Shown here in pieces: positions 26,544-34,705 of a DNA stretch of 39,588 bases. A model generated the notes under the pieces. It had not been told where the DNA came from and ran no database searches. It saw only the letters and a list, made by a program, of their open reading frames with translations. Made by a program: the position numbers and the translations under genes. The DNA is from Bacteroidota bacterium. Lineage in GTDB: Bacteria > Bacteroidota > Bacteroidia > Bacteroidales > UBA7960. The stretch's first letter is position 1. Each line of letters starts with the position of its first letter. The stretch lies in NCBI GenBank assembly GCA_007693555.1, contig REDJ01000132.1, forward strand, positions 1-39,588. Reading direction: 5' to 3'.

Positions 26544-26902
26544 ATATGTTTTTCAATTATTTATTTGTTAGGTGATATTTGAATTGTATATCTAAAATTA
26601 AGAAAAAATTCTTTAATTATTGCGCTGTTATTCATAAAAAAAATAAATTTTATAAATAAATATACTGGGCCGCAAATATTTGTTTAGCAAGTAATTCGCA
26701 GCTAATTTGATTTGAGAAACCTTAAAATAATTAAAGAAATATAACTAAATAAAGAGTCCACTCCGAAAAGTACAATACCCCACGGTCCCCTAAGAGGGGG
26801 AGTTTGCAACTAATATAATATCAGTGCATTGTAAAATCGGATGTGATACTAACATCACAAAATATACTTTTTCGGAGTGGACTCAACAAATAATCCTTTT
26901 TG
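26544..26902. other. Gene-free intergenic region containing a MITE-like element
   Basis: A 359-bp gap, very AT-rich from 26580 to 26750, with a 131-bp inverted-repeat element at 26754-26884. No coding frame is credible. Confidence 0.6.
26754..26884. mobile_element. MITE-like element with 19/20-bp terminal inverted repeats
   Basis: The left end GAGTCCACTCCGAAAAGTA and the reverse complement of the right end GAGTCCACTCCGAAAAAGTA differ by one inserted A. The 131-bp element is non-coding; inside it has a TCCCCTAAGAGGGGGA hairpin (26786-26801) and a small GTGAT/ATCAC hairpin. Size, long terminal repeats and lack of a transposase fit a MITE or the remains of an insertion sequence. No convincing target-site duplication flanks it. 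Confidence 0.6.
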
Positions 26903-28474
26903 TCAGTAAGGATCATGAGGTTCATGCCGGTCCATATCATGGTCGTGGGCTTGAATTTGATAGATATCGGTACGGCGGTCATTCCAGTTTGTAACGTTAC
27001 CACGGTTTCGGTGTCTTTTAAGCAGCTCCAGGTCAATATCGTTTATTATAACGGTTTCCACATTGGGAGTGCATTCAGCGGCAATGGCATCACGTGCGAA
27101 TGAAAAATCGGAAGGGGTGAAAATCCCGGATTGGGCGTATTGTATATCCATGTTATCAAGTTGCGGCAGGTTGCCCACCGTACCTGCGATAGCGACAAAA
27201 ATCTGATTTTCCACGCATCGTGCCTGGGCGCAGTATCTTACCCTGAGGTAGCTCTGGCGGTCGTCGGCACGGAATGGCACAAATATCATTCTTGCGCCCC
27301 GTTCCACTGCTATGCGGGCCAGTTCGGGGAATTCAATGTCATAACAAATCTGGATGGCAATTTTTCCTTTGTCGGTATCAAAAACCTCAATGTGTCGTCC
27401 GGGTTCTACTCCCCACCATTTTTTCTCGTTGGGGGTAATGTGGAGTTTGTATTGCTTGCCGATTTCTCCATTGCGTTTGAAAAGGTATGCAATGTTGTAT
27501 AGTTTGTCATTTTCCGGAGTAAAGTGTGAACCTGCCACAATATTGATATTGTATTTGAGGGAAAGATCGCTGAACAGCTCCAGGTACTGTTCGGTGAACT
27601 CTCCGATTTTGCGTGCTGCAGTACCGGGATTTTCCTTTGGGAAAAGAGAAAGCAACTGCAAGGTAAAAATCTCGGGAAACAACACAAAGTCACTTTTGTA
27701 GCCTGATGCCACATCCACAAAATACTCGCATTGTACGGCAAAATCATCGAAGCTTCTGATGGGTCGCATCTGGTATTGTACTACGCAGATTCGCATGGGC
27801 AGAGATGCCAGGAACTTCCTGTCTTTTTCTTCTCTGTAGTCAAAATTAGACCATTCGAGGTAGGTGGCAAAACCACCGGATTCCTTGTCATCATCAAGGT
27901 ATTCGCGGATTACTTTTTTCAGTGAAAAACCGTTGGAGAGCTGCGGTGTAAGTACCGGGTCGAAGATAGCTTTGCTGGTAACGCGGTCCACATACTGGTT
28001 GATGGTAAGCTTGTCGCGGTATTGTTTATATCCCGGCAGGCGGCCGCCAATGACAATACGCATGAGATTACGTTCGCGGGCCAGCTCTTTGCGTGCTTCA
28101 TAGAGGCGTGTAGCCAGTTTCATTCCCCTGTAATCGGGGTGCACCATGATTTCCATCCCGTAAAGGGTATCACCTTCGGGGTCGTGGGTACCAATGTTGC
28201 CATTGTCGCAAATCTCATCCCAGTTTTTCTCCAGGTCAAGGTCTTCCGAGTCAATAATAAGGCTGGAAGATGAGGCTACCAGCATTCCATCTATTTCAAT
28301 TACAATCTGCCCATCGGGGAATATACGTAACTGGTTTTCAATATTTTCTCTTGACCATGTTTCCATTGAGGGGAAACATATTTTCTGCATTCGCACCAGT
28401 TTGTCAAAGTCCTCTATTTGCAGGTTTCTGACTTTTAGCTTACTTTCAAATTCGTGAAGATCTATTTTTTCCAT
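26903..28474 (-). CDS. Bifunctional GNAT N-acyltransferase / carbon-nitrogen hydrolase (nitrilase)
   Basis: A 523-residue two-domain cytosolic protein. Residues about 15-215 are a GNAT acetyltransferase fold with the acetyl-CoA loop HPDYRGMKLATRLYEARKE (about 112-130) followed by IGGRLPGY. Residues about 226-495 are a nitrilase-superfamily domain with the triad Glu268 (LFPEIF), Lys343 (GKQYKLHITP) and Cys377 (IQICYDIEFPE), expected to cut a C-N bond of an amide. The fusion recurs in bacteria as a recognised architecture, but the substrate is not established. The C-terminus ends in a His/Asp-rich stretch (HDHDMDRHEPHDPY) that could bind metal. A MITE-like element begins 19 bp downstream of the stop. 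Confidence 0.92.
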   Translation of the reverse strand: MEKIDLHEFESKLKVRNLQIEDFDKLVRMQKICFPSMETWSRENIENQLRIFPDGQIVIEIDGMLVASSSSLIIDSEDLDLEKNWDEICDNGNIGTHDPEGDTLYGMEIMVHPDYRGMKLATRLYEARKELARERNLMRIVIGGRLPGYKQYRDKLTINQYVDRVTSKAIFDPVLTPQLSNGFSLKKVIREYLDDDKESGGFATYLEWSNFDYREEKDRKFLASLPMRICVVQYQMRPIRSFDDFAVQCEYFVDVASGYKSDFVLFPEIFTLQLLSLFPKENPGTAARKIGEFTEQYLELFSDLSLKYNINIVAGSHFTPENDKLYNIAYLFKRNGEIGKQYKLHITPNEKKWWGVEPGRHIEVFDTDKGKIAIQICYDIEFPELARIAVERGARMIFVPFRADDRQSYLRVRYCAQARCVENQIFVAIAGTVGNLPQLDNMDIQYAQSGIFTPSDFSFARDAIAAECTPNVETVIINDIDLELLKRHRNRGNVTNWNDRRTDIYQIQAHDHDMDRHEPHDPY

Positions 28475-28793
28475 TAGGGTACTGCTGATGTTATTTTGTG
28501 ATTATTTATCCGTATTACTTTTGAATTATTTTATTTTTTGTTTTGTATGATTTACTTAAATTAACACGAGATTGACTTCGTCGAGCTAAAGGTTCTTTGC
28601 TTCACTGTGTTCCGCTCAGAATGACAGGAAACTACGAGTTTAACAGGGGTTATTTGGAGGGGATGGTAGCGGCTATGCCGCCACCATCCCCTCCAAACCA
28701 CTGGCCTTTATGAAAGCCTGTCATGCTGAGCAAAGCGAAGCATCTCGTTGTTTTACCGGACACTTTTAAATTACTTTATTTAAAAACGTGAAA
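28475..28793. other. Intergenic region dominated by a dispersed palindromic element
   Basis: A 319-bp gap between two minus-strand genes; 181 bp of it is the element at 28567-28747. The remaining AT-rich part (28475-28566) should hold the promoter of the GNAT-nitrilase gene, but no clear consensus box was found. The large insert makes co-transcription of the flanking genes less likely. Confidence 0.55.
28567..28747. repeat. Modular palindromic dispersed element, copy C
   Basis: It begins CGAGATTGACTTCGTCGAGC and ends GCGAAGCATCTCG. Outer inverted halves are joined through the word CTCAGAATGACAGG and its partner CCTGTCATGCTGAGC. In the centre, 28653-28697 folds into a 21-bp stem with a single mismatch and a TAT loop (core GGATGGTAGCGGC-TAT-GCCGCCACCATCC). 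The left half matches copy B and the reverse complement of the right part of copy A. Confidence 0.72.
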
Positions 28794-29549
28794 TCAATAC
28801 TGTTCGCGGATATCGATGATTTCACCGTTTTTAAAATTTTTTGAAAAGAGCAGCTCTTTCAGTTTTTTACCAGCCAGGTTTGGAGCAATAAGTTGCCCGG
28901 TTTCTTTTAATTCCACAAATTTTTTCCTGTGAATAAACTGTTCGTCGCTGGTACCCCTAATGGTAGTTTGCATGTCGGTATCAATGATACCTGGAGCCAC
29001 GGCCATGAGTTTAACTGGAAACTCCTTGTCTTCCTGCTCGGTAGCAATACATCGGGTAAACATATCAATGCCGGCTTTGCCGGTGCAATAGTTGCTCCAG
29101 CCATGGTAAGGGTTGATGGCAGCACCTGAAGAGATATTCAGGATTCGTTTCTCAGTCTTCCATGATGAAAAGTGCTTTACAAACTCTCTGATGATATACA
29201 TGGGGGCGAGCAGATTGATGCGCATATGTAGGTCCATTTCTGCCGGGTCAAGGGTTTCCAGGGGCCCGATGGGCTTAATTACACCTGCATTATTTATAAG
29301 ATACACTCCTTCACAATCTTCTGGTGTGATTTTCTCAAAAACCAGCTTTATGGTGGCTTCTATTGTATCAGTATGAGAAAGGTCGCAGGAGTAAAAGCTC
29401 ATTTTACAACCTTTGGCGGCAGCAAGTTTTTGCAAATCAGTATTATCAGTGCGTGAAATTCCGTGTATATGATGATTTTCATCAATAAGTGCCGTTGTAA
29501 TTCCGGCACCCAATCCTTTGCTATGTCCTGTTATAATTAGATGCTTCAT
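28794..29549 (-). CDS. Short-chain dehydrogenase/reductase (benzil/sepiapterin reductase-like)
   Basis: A 251-residue SDR. The N-terminal nucleotide loop is TGHSKGLGAGI, NNAG is at about 88-91, and the catalytic Ser-Tyr-Lys appears in I-S-S-G-A-A ... YCTGKAG. The Y-C-T-G-K form of the active site and the HSKGLG loop point to the (S)-benzil reductase/sepiapterin reductase-like subgroup, which uses NADPH and reduces carbonyl compounds. The physiological substrate is unknown. It is clearly distinct from the FabG encoded at 21318. The downstream neighbour on the same strand is separated by a dispersed repeat. Confidence 0.87.
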   Translation of the reverse strand: MKHLIITGHSKGLGAGITTALIDENHHIHGISRTDNTDLQKLAAAKGCKMSFYSCDLSHTDTIEATIKLVFEKITPEDCEGVYLINNAGVIKPIGPLETLDPAEMDLHMRINLLAPMYIIREFVKHFSSWKTEKRILNISSGAAINPYHGWSNYCTGKAGIDMFTRCIATEQEDKEFPVKLMAVAPGIIDTDMQTTIRGTSDEQFIHRKKFVELKETGQLIAPNLAGKKLKELLFSKNFKNGEIIDIREQY

Positions 29550-29606
29550 AAGTAAATATTAATTTTTTTGATTTAAAAAATGGTTGCATGATAAATTTCC
29601 TGAGTA

Positions 29607-30785
29607 TTACTTTATTTTTTCCACTGATTTGATGGAGCCGGTATTGGGATAAAACTCAATTTTCAGGTCATTGGGTGGCAGGCTGGTAATGATTCCATAC
29701 TGATTTACCAGCAGGCGTGAATCGGCCAGCGGGGCAGTACCTTTTCTTACGGTTATATTTGCATGTTCGGGAACGCGGTAAAAGAATCCTGTGTCAGCTT
29801 TTTTATTACGCTCGGGATTCATGATAAATACTCCCAGCTGGCGGGTTATATTGCTTCTTGCAGCCTCAATCTCCAGCTTAAAGCTTCCGCTTTTTTCTTC
29901 ATTTAAAACGCCCTCTTTTTCAGAAAAGTAAAAAAGCGTGTGTGGTATACCTGCGGTATTCTTTTCGGGTATATAGTAAAAGCGATAGCTCATTACAGTT
30001 TGAGTTGTAATGCCGGTAAAAAGTTCGAGGTAATCATTTTCCTGATTTTTCATTTGATCATACATATATTGCAATGCCTCTTTTGAATATGGGATTTCTG
30101 CAAAACCGCTGATCAGGTCAAATTTCTTTTCACGAAGTTTCATGATATAATCTGCCACTTCCCTTGCCCTTATTTCAGAGGATTTTTCCACCATTCTGCG
30201 CCTGAGATTTCTTCGCTCTACAGTCATTGTATCCACTTGAATATATTGAATAATAGTATCTACTTTTTCCTGCAAACCTGATTCGAGGAAGTAGTTGAAG
30301 GTAGCCTCGGTGCCGAAATACCCGTATTTTCTTGTTTCAGACATGCTCATAAGAAACTCCTGCTCATCAAAAGGAGCATTAACAGCTGAAATGAGGCCTG
30401 ATTCACTGGCGTGTAGTGAGAATGGGTTTTTCTGGTTTTTGTTCAAATCCAGTTCCACGAAGTAAAACTCGGCCGGGTCAGGCTCAGCAAAAGAATTGAT
30501 TTTCACTTCTCTTATTTCGAAAATAGTTGAGGGAGTTGAAATTACATTTTCAAGGCTCAGAAACCTTGATGCATATTGTGCAAAAGGACCGGGGGTTTCT
30601 TCTGTTTTAACCACGACAATGTCGATACTCAAAACGGTTCTTGGCAAGGCATAATAAAATCCCTGAAGTGTGTGGCCTGCCTCCAGGTTTCTGATATGCT
30701 GCACTCTTATGGGCTGCTGGGTTTTACATCCCATTCCCACGATAAGGAAAAAAATTCCGGCGATAATAATTCTGGTATTGCTCAT
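29607..30785 (-). CDS. DUF4831-family lipoprotein
   Basis: A 392-residue predicted lipoprotein: the hydrophobic N-terminus ends V-G-M-G-C (Cys20), close to a lipobox. The body (HTLQGFYYALPRTVLSIDIVV, YASRFLSLENVI, EIREVKI, RKYGYFGTEATFNYFLE) matches my knowledge of DUF4831, a Bacteroidota family of unknown function. A central stretch (about 215-260) contains RRMVEKSSEIRAREVADYIMKLREKKFDLISG, as usual in the family. Probably periplasmic or outer-membrane attached. It lies 116 bp downstream of the cyanophycin synthetase-like gene on the same strand. Confidence 0.82.
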   Translation of the reverse strand: MSNTRIIIAGIFFLIVGMGCKTQQPIRVQHIRNLEAGHTLQGFYYALPRTVLSIDIVVVKTEETPGPFAQYASRFLSLENVISTPSTIFEIREVKINSFAEPDPAEFYFVELDLNKNQKNPFSLHASESGLISAVNAPFDEQEFLMSMSETRKYGYFGTEATFNYFLESGLQEKVDTIIQYIQVDTMTVERRNLRRRMVEKSSEIRAREVADYIMKLREKKFDLISGFAEIPYSKEALQYMYDQMKNQENDYLELFTGITTQTVMSYRFYYIPEKNTAGIPHTLFYFSEKEGVLNEEKSGSFKLEIEAARSNITRQLGVFIMNPERNKKADTGFFYRVPEHANITVRKGTAPLADSRLLVNQYGIITSLPPNDLKIEFYPNTGSIKSVEKIK

Positions 30786-30901
30786 GTGCCTGAATAAATT
30801 AAAGTTATTTTTTTGTTTTATTTATTCTCATTATGGATCATATAATTTCCCTGTTTATGGGATAACAAAATTATGCAAATTAAATTGTCTGCTTAATCAT
30901 C

Positions 30902-33646
30902 TTATAAAAATATAAGATTCTGACTGATGAGTTGCTGCAGATAGCGGAAATTCCAGCTAAATAGAAGGAATGTATGTGTCTTTGTATTCGTTTCCAGTTT
31001 TTTTATGCATTCTATGGCATTTTTAAAATACCTGAACTCAAAATTTTTGCCGGTGTTTCTATTCATTTGGTTTTTTATGGTATCGACAATGGATTTTTCA
31101 TCCATTTTATCATGAAAGATTTTTGGTTTTTGATAACGGTTTTTGAGTGGGATTATAGCTGAGTTTTGAGCATCTGCAATGAAGGGAGAACCGGAGTTCT
31201 GAAAATCATTTTGTGAGAAAAACAGGTTTACTCTTATATTTTCTTTTTTGAAAACATTGGAAAAATGCAGCCAGAAATCATCGGGTATATTGCCACTAAG
31301 GTCGGTGAATATTTCATAATTGTCTTTATTATCAGCCAGTTTGTTTTTGAGGTTTTTAAGGGCAATGGGTCCTGCCGGTTTATCAATGATTACTGTATTT
31401 TGATTGGGGTATATGGTCATAAGCCGTCCGTGCAGGCTTGATGAATCGGGCTTAAAAGCTTTAAGCAGGTGGCTGATCCGTTCGGGATGCAGGTCCATAG
31501 CAGCGGCAGTACAAATTGCAGCAAGTATGGATTCGAGTAGGATGTCATTTTTCCCATTACCCCATAAGGGGATATCACTGAGCCTGGCAATGCAGTTTTT
31601 TCCTCCATGTGTCCAGAGAAAAATTTCATTGTTTTCCACGCCTGCACCCATTCCTCCTTTCAGACAGTGCTTTTTAAATTCGGGATTATCAGTTTTTTTT
31701 GTAAATAGTATGGGTTTGCTGTAAATCCTTTCTCTCATGGATAAGATAAGAGGTTCGTCGGCATTGAGAATGCTGTAGCCATCGCGGTAAACCTCTTCAG
31801 CTACCACCGATTTGGCATGGGCGAGGTCATCGGTATTGTGGATACTGTCGAGGTAAAGATGCTGTGGATGGACATTGAGCACAATACCTACATCAGCAAA
31901 ATCATATCCCAGTCCTTCGCTCATTATGCTTTCGGCAGAAGTTTCGAGTACAGCACAGTCCACGCCGGGGTCCTTGAGGATTAGCTGTGCAGCGTGATGA
32001 TTGGCCATATCTTCACGAATGATGCGATGACCGTCGATATAAATTCCATCGGAATGTGCCAGGCCGGTTTTATATCCTTCTTTTTCCAGCATGAAGTTGA
32101 CCAGGTATGCACATACGGATTTACCTGCTGAGCCGGTGACAGATATAACGGTTATTCTGAAAGGAGCATTTTCAGGGAAAAGCATATCGAGAAAAGGGGC
32201 TGCCACATCTCTTCGCTTCCCCTGCCAGGGGTTTAAATACATCTGAAAGTCTTGCCCGGGTATTATATCAACCACAGCACCCTGTGTGTCTTCAATGGGT
32301 TTGCTGATATCAGGACATACGATGTTGACCCCTGCCACATCCAGCCCGCTTATCCTGGCTGCCCTTTCGGCAATTTGTTGGTTTTGGGGATGTACCTCAC
32401 CGGTAACATCGGTGGTAAGTGCACCATTTTTAGCACTGGGGTAATGACTGAGCAATATTTTTTTACCTTTCTCGGGTACGTCATCGAGTGTATAACCATA
32501 GAATGACAGAACTTCGAGCATGGCATCATCAGGTTGCAGTATTTTCAATCCAGCCCTTTTTACTGACTGTCTGTTTTGCTCTTTGTTCAGTTTTTCAATA
32601 AGTCTGGCAATGGTATCTTTTCCGTTTCCGACAACTTCCGGGTTTTGCAAAAGTGTGGCGGCAACAAACCTGTTATTGATGACCAGAATGCGGTAACTCA
32701 TCCCGGGTATCTGCTCCTGTACCAAAACCTCATCATCGTGTGCTTTACACCGGATAAAAGCTTCTTTTAAAACATCTTCATGATTGATACCCGGAAATAG
32801 TGAAGCTTCATCAAGCCGGGCAGGGGATTTTAAGGTAACAGGCTTTCGCTGAGATTTCCAGAAAGATACTACCTCCTCAATATCTTCTGTTTTCAGGGTT
32901 TCGGGTGCGGGAATTCCGGCGTTGGACAGCATGAGTGTGTTGAGATATTTGTTACGGGTGTTTTCTGCTCCAATGAGAGGGGTTTGGGAGGTTACAGTGC
33001 CACGTATACGTTTCTGATACTTCCCTGTACCAAACTGAACAAGATTGCAGGTTTGAAGTGGAATTACAGGGATGTTGCGCATATCTGCCTCTTCTTTAAT
33101 TGCGGCAATACCGGTGCTCATCATCTCTTTTTCGTATATATAGCTTAGATTTCCGGTGATTTGATCTATGTCATCCGGTTCTTTCCCGGTGAGTATTTGA
33201 TTGAGCAGGTTAACGGAAGCCCTGGCGGTATAGAAGCCCGCATTTTCATTAATAAACCGGAATATGACATTATAAATTCCTTTTTTGCCGGTACTTTTTG
33301 TTTTGCCGAAGTTTACATTCATGCCTGCCAATGCCTGAAGCTCTATGACGATATGCTCTGCTACATGCCCCAACAGCGTTCCTTCTATTATTCTTTTGAA
33401 AAACCCACCGGATTCACCTTCACTGCATTTATGCTCTTCAAGAGTTGGAAGTGTATTTTTAAGTTTCTCAGCAAAACCCGGAATTTTATTGGTAAATACT
33501 TCGCCATAATCTCCCAGGTTTAATTGCAAAATAATGACAGGTCCGGCACTGTAATATCCTGCACCATGAATGGCCTGCAGTGATTCGATGCGAAGCGGGC
33601 CATCCACCAGGGCATTATCCGGATATTGCTCTTGATTTATAGTCAT
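30902..33646 (-). CDS. Cyanophycin synthetase-like protein with altered ATP-site motifs
   Basis: A 914-residue protein with the three-part CphA layout. The N-terminal domain (1-170) keeps EHKCSEGESGGFF and GTLLGHVAEHIVIELQ. The ATP-grasp domain (about 180-490) keeps VQFGTGKYQKRIRGTVTS, VQEQIPGMSYRILVIN and DVTGEVHPQN, but the glycine-rich loop expected after VKP/VKS (canonical GNHGRG) is replaced by ARLDEASLF (277-285) and the metal-binding E-V-N near 460 reads D-I-I. The Mur-ligase domain (about 497-914) has a P-loop G-S-A-G-K-S (505-510) instead of GTNGKTTT, S-A-E-S for A-R-G-G, and D-K-P-A-G-P (755-760) where DYGHNP is expected. It may be a specialised CphA2-like ligase, a new amino-acid ligase or an inactive paralogue. 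The peptidase E gene lies directly upstream. Confidence 0.85.
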   Translation of the reverse strand: MTINQEQYPDNALVDGPLRIESLQAIHGAGYYSAGPVIILQLNLGDYGEVFTNKIPGFAEKLKNTLPTLEEHKCSEGESGGFFKRIIEGTLLGHVAEHIVIELQALAGMNVNFGKTKSTGKKGIYNVIFRFINENAGFYTARASVNLLNQILTGKEPDDIDQITGNLSYIYEKEMMSTGIAAIKEEADMRNIPVIPLQTCNLVQFGTGKYQKRIRGTVTSQTPLIGAENTRNKYLNTLMLSNAGIPAPETLKTEDIEEVVSFWKSQRKPVTLKSPARLDEASLFPGINHEDVLKEAFIRCKAHDDEVLVQEQIPGMSYRILVINNRFVAATLLQNPEVVGNGKDTIARLIEKLNKEQNRQSVKRAGLKILQPDDAMLEVLSFYGYTLDDVPEKGKKILLSHYPSAKNGALTTDVTGEVHPQNQQIAERAARISGLDVAGVNIVCPDISKPIEDTQGAVVDIIPGQDFQMYLNPWQGKRRDVAAPFLDMLFPENAPFRITVISVTGSAGKSVCAYLVNFMLEKEGYKTGLAHSDGIYIDGHRIIREDMANHHAAQLILKDPGVDCAVLETSAESIMSEGLGYDFADVGIVLNVHPQHLYLDSIHNTDDLAHAKSVVAEEVYRDGYSILNADEPLILSMRERIYSKPILFTKKTDNPEFKKHCLKGGMGAGVENNEIFLWTHGGKNCIARLSDIPLWGNGKNDILLESILAAICTAAAMDLHPERISHLLKAFKPDSSSLHGRLMTIYPNQNTVIIDKPAGPIALKNLKNKLADNKDNYEIFTDLSGNIPDDFWLHFSNVFKKENIRVNLFFSQNDFQNSGSPFIADAQNSAIIPLKNRYQKPKIFHDKMDEKSIVDTIKNQMNRNTGKNFEFRYFKNAIECIKKLETNTKTHTFLLFSWNFRYLQQLISQNLIFL

Positions 33647-33675
33647 AGGAAAAGGTTTTTTACAAAAAGAAACAA

Positions 33676-33707
33676 CCCCGTACTATACAAATATAGCAAG
33701 TATGGGG
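33676..33707 (-). terminator. Rho-independent terminator downstream of peptidase E
   Basis: Read on the minus strand: CCCCATACT, a 14-nt loop, AGTACGGGG (9-bp stem with one G-U pair), then a T-rich tract. It lies 25 bp past the peptidase E stop and before the cyanophycin synthetase-like gene, so the two may be only partly co-transcribed. Confidence 0.65.
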
Positions 33708-33731
33708 CTGAAAGCAGAACTTTTCCTGTTA

Positions 33732-34445
33732 TTATTTCAGAATAAAATCAAGCGAAGTGCTGGGGTCGTATTCAAGGGTGGGCTGGTCTTTGCGAAACAC
33801 TTTCAATGTTTTGTTGCCCAGCAGTTTAACCATATCTCCTTCAATTCGCAGCATTGTGCCCTCTTTGAGGCCCACAACGGTCATGTCAGGATTGAGTTCA
33901 AGGAATTCCCTTATTCTATCTTCGCGCGATTCCCCGTTATGGTTGGGGACACGCCCATCGGTATAATGTGGATTGATTTGAAACGGTATGAGCGACAGTC
34001 CTTCAAAACTCACAGGTTGAATTACGGGCATATCATTTGTAGTTTTGATGGTGGGGCAGGCTACATTGCTTCCGGCGCTCCAGCCGATGAAGGGTGTGCT
34101 GTTTTCCACTTTTTGTCTGATGACATCCATTATACCCTTTTCGTGCATATAATGGATGAGGTGAAATGTATTTCCCCCACCAACAACTATGGCATCGGCA
34201 TCTTCAATTACTTTTTTTGCACCTTGCACATCTTCGGTGGATTTCAGCGTATAGCCCAGTTCGGAAAATACTTCGCTCACCTGGTTGGTATACTCCACCC
34301 AGGAGATGTCGACAGCGGCATAGGGAACGAAAGCTACGTTGCGAACATCTTTACCCAGAAACTCACTAATGTATTTGCGGGTATAGGCAAGGTATTGTTC
34401 TCCGTAGTTGGTGGAGTTGCTGATTAATAAAAGTCGTTTTTGCAT
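33732..34445 (-). CDS. pepE: Dipeptidase E (alpha-aspartyl dipeptidase, peptidase S51)
   Basis: A 237-residue cytosolic serine dipeptidase that cleaves Asp-Xaa dipeptides. The nucleophile is Ser123 in GWSAGSN, the histidine His160 in QINPHY, and Asp138 in TTNDMP; the 15- and 37-residue spacings equal those of Salmonella PepE (Ser120, Asp135, His157). AIVVGGGNTFHLIH (85-98) is the family's glycine-rich motif. Cyanophycinase (CphB) belongs to the same S51 family, but this protein's length and INPHY/NDMP motifs favour PepE. It lies 85 bp upstream of the cyanophycin synthetase-like gene on the same strand, suggesting handling of aspartyl peptides, with a terminator hairpin in between. Confidence 0.92.
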   Translation of the reverse strand: MQKRLLLISNSTNYGEQYLAYTRKYISEFLGKDVRNVAFVPYAAVDISWVEYTNQVSEVFSELGYTLKSTEDVQGAKKVIEDADAIVVGGGNTFHLIHYMHEKGIMDVIRQKVENSTPFIGWSAGSNVACPTIKTTNDMPVIQPVSFEGLSLIPFQINPHYTDGRVPNHNGESREDRIREFLELNPDMTVVGLKEGTMLRIEGDMVKLLGNKTLKVFRKDQPTLEYDPSTSLDFILK

Positions 34446-34657
34446 ATGATTGTTTTTTTTGGTTTTAATACTATGAAGATTTTGCTATGTTTAAAAAAAT
34501 AGCATTTTTGGTGTCATTATGCTAACGTTTAAGTGTATTTTTTTGTTTTGAGCATGGTTGTTAATTTGTTTTTCATTGCTTTCTGTCGGGGAATTGGCGG
34601 TTCTTTGCTGTTTGATAGTTTTATTTTGCGGGTCTTTTATTTTACATGAAAAATACT

Positions 34658-34665
34658 TAGGTTTG
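34658..34665 (+). promoter_or_regulatory. Putative -7 promoter box of GroES-like/DUF4301 operon
   Basis: TAGGTTTG matches the -7 consensus exactly. Transcription would start near 34672, which argues for the ATG at 34706 and against the in-frame TTG at 34673 as the translation start. Confidence 0.45.
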
Positions 34666-34705
34666 TGAAGTTTTGAAGAGTGTTCATTTTAAGCCAAGCC
34701 ATTAT

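Noticed and set aside
26821-27036. Small minus-strand frame crossing the MITE-like element
   Set aside because: It overlaps the 3' end of the GNAT-nitrilase gene in another frame and consists partly of the inverted repeat.
33702-34427. Long plus-strand open frame (241 codons) opposite peptidase E
   Set aside because: It is a mirror of the well-supported pepE gene; its translation is Cys/His/Phe-rich with no domain, and it spans the terminator region.
33732-34445. Annotation as cyanophycinase (CphB)
   Set aside because: Same S51 family and next to a CphA-like gene, but the length and the exact Ser-Asp-His spacing match peptidase E better.
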